10,476 bases of DNA, taken from positions 1 to 10,476 of the forward strand of contig JAZFTT010000094.1 in the NCBI GenBank assembly GCA_036446835.1. The letters run 5' to 3'. Origin of the DNA: SZUA-217 sp036446835. GTDB taxonomy: Bacteria > Actinomycetota > Acidimicrobiia > Spongiisociales > ZC4RG35. Both the position numbers and the translations under genes were made by a program. Position 1 is the stretch's first letter. Every line of letters starts with the position of its first letter. The notes below the pieces were generated by a model that was not told the origin of the DNA, made no database searches, and was given only the letters and a program-made list of their open reading frames with translations. This document shows positions 6,458 through 10,476 of this stretch, piece after piece.

Positions 6458-6910
6458 ATGCAACTCTCGCTAGCCGTCGCCGGTCTCGAGAACGCCGTCG
6501 AGACACAACTCCGCGTTGCCGGGCCCGAAGTCGCCGACGCAGGAGCCCAATTGATGGCGGCTCTTCAACCGGCAATCCGTCAGACTCTCATGGATGTTGT
6601 GGCGATGGCGGCCACCGAGATCTCCAGTCAACTGGCAACCCAAAATGTGGACATACGACTCGTAGACGGTGACCCTGAGTTGGCCGTCGTGGATGACCCG
6701 ACAGGAATGCCCGCGCCCCCGCCATCGGACGGTGACATCGACGAGGCTCGCATCACAATCAGACTCCCCGGATATCTCAAAGATCTGGTTGCCGATGCAG
6801 CATCCACTTCGGGGGATTCTGTGAACACCTTCGTCATCGACACCCTCAAGTCTCAGACTCGGACCACCAAGGGCGGCGCAACCCGACACCGCGCCACGAT
6901 TGAGCTGTGA
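6458..6910 (+). CDS. Ribbon-helix-helix (HicB/Arc-like) putative DNA-binding protein
   Basis: From the ATG at 6458 the protein has 150 aa. Residues 97-135 (ARITIRLPGYLKDLVADAA and SVNTFVIDTLKSQ) form a clear ribbon-helix-helix unit: a beta strand that would enter the DNA major groove, then two helices. The first 65 residues are helical and alanine-rich, followed by VDIRLVDGDPELAVVD, a Pro-rich linker (82-90) and, after the RHH, a basic tail. This layout matches actinobacterial proteins often labelled 'toxin-antitoxin system HicB family antitoxin' that neighbour DUF4097 genes, whose N-termini resemble MQLS rather than anything upstream. A TTG at 6404 in frame lacks a ribosome binding site; GGAGAG at 6442-6447 serves the ATG. 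No HicA toxin is adjacent. Its likely target is the repeat array upstream, as an autorepressor. Confidence 0.85.
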   Translation: MQLSLAVAGLENAVETQLRVAGPEVADAGAQLMAALQPAIRQTLMDVVAMAATEISSQLATQNVDIRLVDGDPELAVVDDPTGMPAPPPSDGDIDEARITIRLPGYLKDLVADAASTSGDSVNTFVIDTLKSQTRTTKGGATRHRATIEL

Positions 6911-7662
6911 TCGAGCACGAATTCGACGTCGGCCGCGGCGCGGGGATCGACGTTCACATCCACTCAGGTCGCGTCGAGGTGAGTACCGGTAGCGACAGGA
7001 CGATCAGTGTCGAAGTCGACACCGATGACCCTGGGTTCGTAGTCGAGCAGCGAGGCGACCTCGTTTACGTCTTCTCCGACAACAAAACGAGATGGTCGAC
7101 TCGCGGCCATTCCAACGTTGTCATCGAGGTCCCGGAAGGGGCCGATGTCACAATCGGGGCCGCCTCGGCGAAGATCGAATGCTCAGGACCTTTGGGGAGG
7201 GTCGAGGCGAAAACCGCCTCCGGTGAGATCGAGATCGGTCAAGCCGAAAGCGCGACGATCAAGACGGCCAGCGGAGATGCGAGCGTCGGAACGGTCACTG
7301 GTGACATCAAGATCAACAGTGCCTCCGGAGACGCCAGGGTCGGCGAATGTCCGGGGAAGGCCAGCTTCGCGGCGGCTTCAGGCGACATCCACATGGACGT
7401 CAGCACTGGAACAGTCAATGCTTCGACGGCATCCGGCGACATCACGATTGAGCGATTCACCGGAAGACGGGCGGTCTTCAAATCCATGTCGGGGACGGCC
7501 ATCATCGGAGTTCCCACCGGAACCCGACTCGATCTGGACGCAACGCTCCTGTCCGGCAAGCTGAAGCTTCCGCAGCCTGTATCGGACTCGCCCCCCAGCG
7601 AACGTCAAATGACCATCAAGGCCAAACTGGTGTCAGGTGATCTGACGATTCGAAGAATCTAA
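6907..7662 (+). CDS. DUF4097 beta-strand-repeat (solenoid) protein
   Basis: The 251-aa protein belongs by its repeat pattern to the DUF4097 'putative adhesin' family. After an N-terminal part (IDVHIHSGRVEVSTGSDRT) come turns of the form xxASGDxxVGxxxG, with Ser of the ASG at 105, 122, 140, 158 and 176 and related turns at 195, 216 and 243. This 17-19-residue period fits a right-handed beta-helix. There is no signal peptide, membrane segment or LPXTG, so 'adhesin' is probably misleading and the protein should be cytoplasmic. No catalytic motif is recognised. The GTG start overlaps the RHH stop as GTGA, implying coupled synthesis and a joint function. Its biochemical role is unknown; it may modulate the RHH protein or serve as a scaffold. 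Confidence 0.87.
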   Translation: MIEHEFDVGRGAGIDVHIHSGRVEVSTGSDRTISVEVDTDDPGFVVEQRGDLVYVFSDNKTRWSTRGHSNVVIEVPEGADVTIGAASAKIECSGPLGRVEAKTASGEIEIGQAESATIKTASGDASVGTVTGDIKINSASGDARVGECPGKASFAAASGDIHMDVSTGTVNASTASGDITIERFTGRRAVFKSMSGTAIIGVPTGTRLDLDATLLSGKLKLPQPVSDSPPSERQMTIKAKLVSGDLTIRRI

Positions 7663-7690
7663 GTGCTCTCCAACATAAGTACGGTCGCAT

Positions 7691-7800
7691 GTTTCGGCGA
7701 GACAAGGGCGTCGCCTCGCAAGGACGCAGTACGAAGGCGCACCCGGTGCGGTGCGTGGAGGACGAGGACGCCGCGAGCGGGGTCATCTGTCCGTCGAAAC
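7691..7800. repeat. 110-bp palindromic intergenic element
   Basis: The 163-bp gap between two converging genes contains a sequence beginning GTTTCGGCGAGACA (7691-7704) and ending TGTCCGTCGAAAC (7788-7800). The reverse complement of the end is GTTTCGACGGACA, matching the start with one substitution and one gap. Inside, CTCGC (7715-7719) can pair with GCGAG (7773-7777), and CGCACC (7738-7743) with GGTGCG (7750-7755). The inner hairpin sits at the centre of the element and the element at the centre of the gap. Candidates are a REP/MITE-like repeat, a structured RNA or a bidirectional terminator. It has no T-run, no flanking direct repeat that I could find and no second copy in this window. Confidence 0.5.
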
Positions 7801-7825
7801 GTCATCGTATTTGTGTTGGGGGGGA

Positions 7826-9820
7826 TTAAGCCTCGGCCGGACGCCCACCGGTATGGGGCAGCTTGCGATCCAGTTTGAGGGATTCGGTGACCTCCTCAGG
7901 CTCCTCCTCGACCTCCTTGGCAGCGGCTATCTGCTCTTGCTCCTGGGGCAAGACCGGGTTGTCCGGGTACTTGATGCGAAGCGAGCCCATCGAATCGTGC
8001 TCCCACTTGGGAACGTCCTTGAATAGTTCTGCCACTTCATCACGGCCGACCGTCTCGGTCTCGATCAGAGCCTCCACCATTCGCTCCATGGCATCGGAAT
8101 GTCGCTCCAGGATGCTCTGGGCTTCGTCGTGCGCCGCGGTGATCAGGTTCCTGACCGCTTCATCGATAAACGCTGCGACCTGGTCTGAGTAATCCTGCTG
8201 TCGGGCATAGTCACGTCCGAGGAAGACCTCGCCGGCAGGTTTCCCGTACTGCATTGGGCCCAGCTCGTCGCTCATGCCGTACTCCATGACCATGCGCCGG
8301 GCGATGGTTGTGGCCTTCTCGATGTCATTGGCAGCACCCGACGTCGGGTCGGCGAAGATGATCTCCTCAGCGGTCCGTCCACCAAGCAGCATCGCCAATT
8401 GATCTACCAGTTCACTCCGCCGCGACAGGAATTTGTCGTGTGTTGGGAGAGCCAGAGTGTGGCCAAGCGACCGACCTCTGGCGACGATTGTCACCTTGTG
8501 AACAGGATCAGAGTTGGGAAGGGCAAATCCGACAAGAGCGTGTCCGGTCTCGTGGTAGGCAATGATCTTTCTCTCATCATCGCTCATCACCTTTGACTTC
8601 CGTTCGGGGCCCGCGATGACACGATCGATGGCCTCTTCCAGTTCGACCATGGTGATTTCTTTCAAATGATGTCTGGCAGCCAGCAACGCCGCCTCGTTGA
8701 TCAGGGTGGCCAGGTCGGCCCCGGGAAACCCCGGGGTGCGACGAGCCAGAACCTCGAGATCAATCTCGTCTACCAGAGGCTTGCCCTTGGCATGGACAGC
8801 CAAAATCGCTGCCCGCCCTTCGATATCGGGGGCGTCGACGGCAATCTGGCGGTCGAACCGACCAGGGCGGAGAAGTGCCGGGTCGAGGATGTCAGGCCGG
8901 TTGGTGGCAGCCATGACGATCACACCGCTGTTGCCTTCGAAGCCATCGAGCTCGACCAGCAGTTGGTTGAGCGTCTGCTCCCTCTCGTCGTGACCACCGC
9001 CAAGACCGGCACCTCGGTGACGACCGACTGCATCGATTTCGTCAATGAAGACAATCGCCGGAGCGACCTGCTTGGCCTGCTCGAACAAATCCCGAACTCG
9101 TGCGGCACCGACACCCACGAACATCTCGACGAACTCTGAGCCCGATATCGCCATGAATGGGACTCCGGCTTCGCCGGCCACAGCCCTGGCAAGCAGGGTT
9201 TTGCCGGTACCTGGAGGTCCGAAGAGAAGAACTCCTTTGGGAATTTTGGCGCCCATCTGCCGATAGCGGTCCGGGTTGGCGAGGAAGTCCTTGATCTCCT
9301 CCAGCTCCTCTTTCGCCTCGAGAAGCCCGGCAACATCGTCAAATGTGACTTTGGGCTGGTCCTTGGTGACCAGCTTCGCCTTGGACTTGCCGAACTGCAT
9401 GACGCGGTTACCGCCGCCTTGCATCTGCATGAAGATGAAGACCATGAAGCCGAGCAGGAAGAGCCAGGGGAGGAAGCTGATGAGAACCTCCCAGAAACCG
9501 GGAGGCTCCGGGTCGGTGGACCACGGTGTGCCCGACTCCTCGATGGTGGCCGTCAACTGCTCCTCAAAGCCTTCTGGGTAGTTGGCTATATGGTCGAAGG
9601 CGCCCTCTTCGGCGACGCTATCGGTCGTTCGGCCTCCGGCTTGGCGGGAGCGTCCAAGAAGGGTGATCTCGCCGTAAGTGCCGTCCTCGACATTCTCCAC
9701 GAATTGGGAAATGGGGATCTCTTCGGGTCCTGACACCTGATCGAACCACCACGAGAAGAGGATGGCGACGAGGATGATCGACATGCCGTAGATCACCAGA
9801 GTTCGGAGAGTCTTGTTCAC
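7826..9820 (-). CDS. ftsH: ATP-dependent membrane zinc metalloprotease FtsH
   Basis: FtsH is a hexameric AAA+ protease of the inner membrane that degrades misfolded membrane proteins and selected regulators. The 664-aa protein has membrane segments at 8-25 and 109-132 around a short extracytoplasmic domain (about 30-108). The AAA module has Walker A GPPGTGKT (201-208), the pore motif FVGVGA (234-239), Walker B IVFIDE (256-261) and the second region of homology with Arg318, Arg321 and Arg324. The peptidase domain has HETGH (423-427), with Asp499 in SGAANDI as the likely third zinc ligand. The C-terminus is a charged, probably disordered tail. The start is GTG with GAGG five bases upstream. All catalytic residues are intact. 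It lies 72 bp downstream of hpt and converges with the DUF4097 gene. Confidence 0.97.
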   Translation of the reverse strand: MNKTLRTLVIYGMSIILVAILFSWWFDQVSGPEEIPISQFVENVEDGTYGEITLLGRSRQAGGRTTDSVAEEGAFDHIANYPEGFEEQLTATIEESGTPWSTDPEPPGFWEVLISFLPWLFLLGFMVFIFMQMQGGGNRVMQFGKSKAKLVTKDQPKVTFDDVAGLLEAKEELEEIKDFLANPDRYRQMGAKIPKGVLLFGPPGTGKTLLARAVAGEAGVPFMAISGSEFVEMFVGVGAARVRDLFEQAKQVAPAIVFIDEIDAVGRHRGAGLGGGHDEREQTLNQLLVELDGFEGNSGVIVMAATNRPDILDPALLRPGRFDRQIAVDAPDIEGRAAILAVHAKGKPLVDEIDLEVLARRTPGFPGADLATLINEAALLAARHHLKEITMVELEEAIDRVIAGPERKSKVMSDDERKIIAYHETGHALVGFALPNSDPVHKVTIVARGRSLGHTLALPTHDKFLSRRSELVDQLAMLLGGRTAEEIIFADPTSGAANDIEKATTIARRMVMEYGMSDELGPMQYGKPAGEVFLGRDYARQQDYSDQVAAFIDEAVRNLITAAHDEAQSILERHSDAMERMVEALIETETVGRDEVAELFKDVPKWEHDSMGSLRIKYPDNPVLPQEQEQIAAAKEVEEEPEEVTESLKLDRKLPHTGGRPAEA

Positions 9821-9853
9821 AAAAACCTCAAATAGGGGGAGCGGTGAGTATCA

Positions 9854-9882
9854 ATGCTACGCCCGAGCAGCGAATAGTCGAA
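9854..9882 (-). promoter_or_regulatory. Possible ftsH promoter
   Basis: On the minus strand TTCGAC (9877-9882) and TAGCAT (9854-9859) are separated by 17 bp. The -10 matches the consensus at 4 of 6; the -35 is poor. It lies in the 72-bp hpt-ftsH gap and would give a leader of roughly 25 bases. Read-through from hpt is equally possible, since no terminator is visible between the two genes. Confidence 0.3.
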
Positions 9883-9892
9883 CCCCACCCTC

Positions 9893-10414
9893 CTACAAGT
9901 CCTCCCCCATGACACCGATATAGGGGAGGTTTCGATACTTGCCCGCGTAGTCAAGCCCGTATCCGACTACGAATTCCGGACCGATGGTGAAGGCGGTGTA
10001 CTTCACGTCCAAGGGAACCCTCTGAATCCCCTCCTTGAGAAGAAGCGTGGCGATCTCCAGAGATTCGGGTCGGCGCACCCGGAGACTCTTCATCAAGTAG
10101 TTCAAGGTCAGACCGGAGTCGATGATGTCCTCGACGATGAGGACATGGCGCCCTTCGATCTCCTCATCGAGATCCTTGAGGATCCTCACCACACCCGACG
10201 TCTGCGTCGACGCCCCGTACGAGGAGACGGCCATGAAGTCGAACTCGCAGGGCAGGTCTATGTGGCGGGCCAGGTCGGCCATCACCATGAACGCCCCACG
10301 GAGCACTCCAACCAGCAAGACCTCCTTGCCGGCATAGTCCTCAGTGATCTGCTGACCTATCTCCCTGAGCTTGTCATCGATTTGCTCGGCTGTGATCAGG
10401 GGCTTGATGTCCAT
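9893..10414 (-). CDS. hpt: Hypoxanthine(-guanine) phosphoribosyltransferase
   Basis: This purine-salvage enzyme transfers ribose 5-phosphate from PRPP to hypoxanthine or guanine, giving IMP or GMP. The 173-aa length is usual for the bacterial family. The PRPP loop VLIVEDIIDSGLTL (91-104) carries the acidic pair Glu95/Asp96. Other conserved parts are LLVGVLRGAFMVMADLAR (33-50), the flexible loop around AVSSYG...TSGVVRILKDL (62-82), and the base-binding C-terminal FVVGYGLDYAGKYRNLPYIGV (148-168). The ATG at 10414 is preceded by AGAGGT six bases away. The next gene upstream in relatives is usually tilS, but I cannot recognise it in the remaining 62 bases. Confidence 0.96.
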   Translation of the reverse strand: MDIKPLITAEQIDDKLREIGQQITEDYAGKEVLLVGVLRGAFMVMADLARHIDLPCEFDFMAVSSYGASTQTSGVVRILKDLDEEIEGRHVLIVEDIIDSGLTLNYLMKSLRVRRPESLEIATLLLKEGIQRVPLDVKYTAFTIGPEFVVGYGLDYAGKYRNLPYIGVMGEDL

Positions 10415-10452
10415 CCGGTTACCTCTTTGGCGAAGATAGAAAGGTAGCCGAC

Positions 10453-10465
10453 CGAGCCCGGCTCG
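10453..10465. repeat. Short inverted repeat upstream of hpt
   Basis: CGAGCC and GGCTCG flank a single central C about 40 bases before the hpt start. It could be an operator half-site pair or a chance GC palindrome. There is no T-run on either strand, so it is not a terminator by sequence. Confidence 0.3.
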
Positions 10466-10476
10466 TACCAGGCGAC

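Noticed and set aside
7738..7755. GC hairpin as an intrinsic terminator for DUF4097 or ftsH
   Set aside because: The stem is only 6 bp and neither side is followed by a T-run; at most it might contribute to a structured element.
7663..7878. Plus-strand frame after DUF4097 (71 codons)
   Set aside because: It begins immediately after the preceding stop without a ribosome binding site, gives an Arg-rich product with no similarity I recognise, and runs into the end of ftsH; the region is better explained by the palindromic element.
10396..10476. Possible 3' end of tilS overlapping the start of hpt on the minus strand
   Set aside because: A frame is open from the window edge to a TGA at 10396, but the 26 visible residues do not show anything I can identify as TilS.

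Overview
The window looks like a chromosomal segment of a fairly GC-rich actinobacterium. The order hpt-ftsH-folE-folP-folB-folK, followed a little further on by lysS, is the arrangement known from Mycobacterium and other Actinomycetota. The RHH/HicB-like plus DUF4097 gene pair also points to this phylum. Placement in a less-studied class such as Acidimicrobiia is an impression from protein sequence only.

Layout from left to right. A complete or nearly complete long-chain polyprenyl diphosphate synthase gene (+) converges on lysS (-) with only 12 bp between them. Upstream of lysS and on the same strand lies a small, very basic, unrecognised gene with a strong ribosome binding site. Next, on the minus strand, is a compact folate operon transcribed folE > folP > degenerate phosphatase-like gene > folB > folK. 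Its genes overlap by 1-4 bp or are nearly abutting. Two members are unusual: the third gene has a dual-specificity-phosphatase-like fold but has lost its catalytic Cys and Arg, and folK is fused to a membrane methyltransferase-like (ICMT/PEMT) domain.

Divergent from folE is a two-gene plus-strand operon. It encodes a ribbon-helix-helix (HicB/Arc-type) protein and, overlapping it by 4 bp, a cytoplasmic DUF4097 beta-solenoid protein. A good sigma70-type promoter precedes it, overlaid by an array of 8-bp direct repeats spaced exactly 11 bp (or 22 bp) apart. This fits a cooperative operator for the RHH protein. A 26-codon leader ORF with the best ribosome binding site of the operon lies in between. 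The cassette interrupts the usual ftsH-folE adjacency.

Between DUF4097 and the convergent ftsH lies a 110-bp element bounded by imperfect 13/14-bp inverted repeats, with a GC-rich hairpin at its exact centre. Then come ftsH (-) and hpt (-), which reaches nearly to the right edge.

Functionally the segment combines housekeeping functions: isoprenoid quinone tail synthesis, tRNA charging, tetrahydrofolate synthesis from GTP, membrane proteolysis and purine salvage. The RHH/DUF4097 module, the FolK fusion, the pseudophosphatase and the palindromic intergenic element are the parts that deserve attention. No tRNA, rRNA, CRISPR array, IS element or phage gene was seen, and no gene-free stretch exceeds 300 bases.
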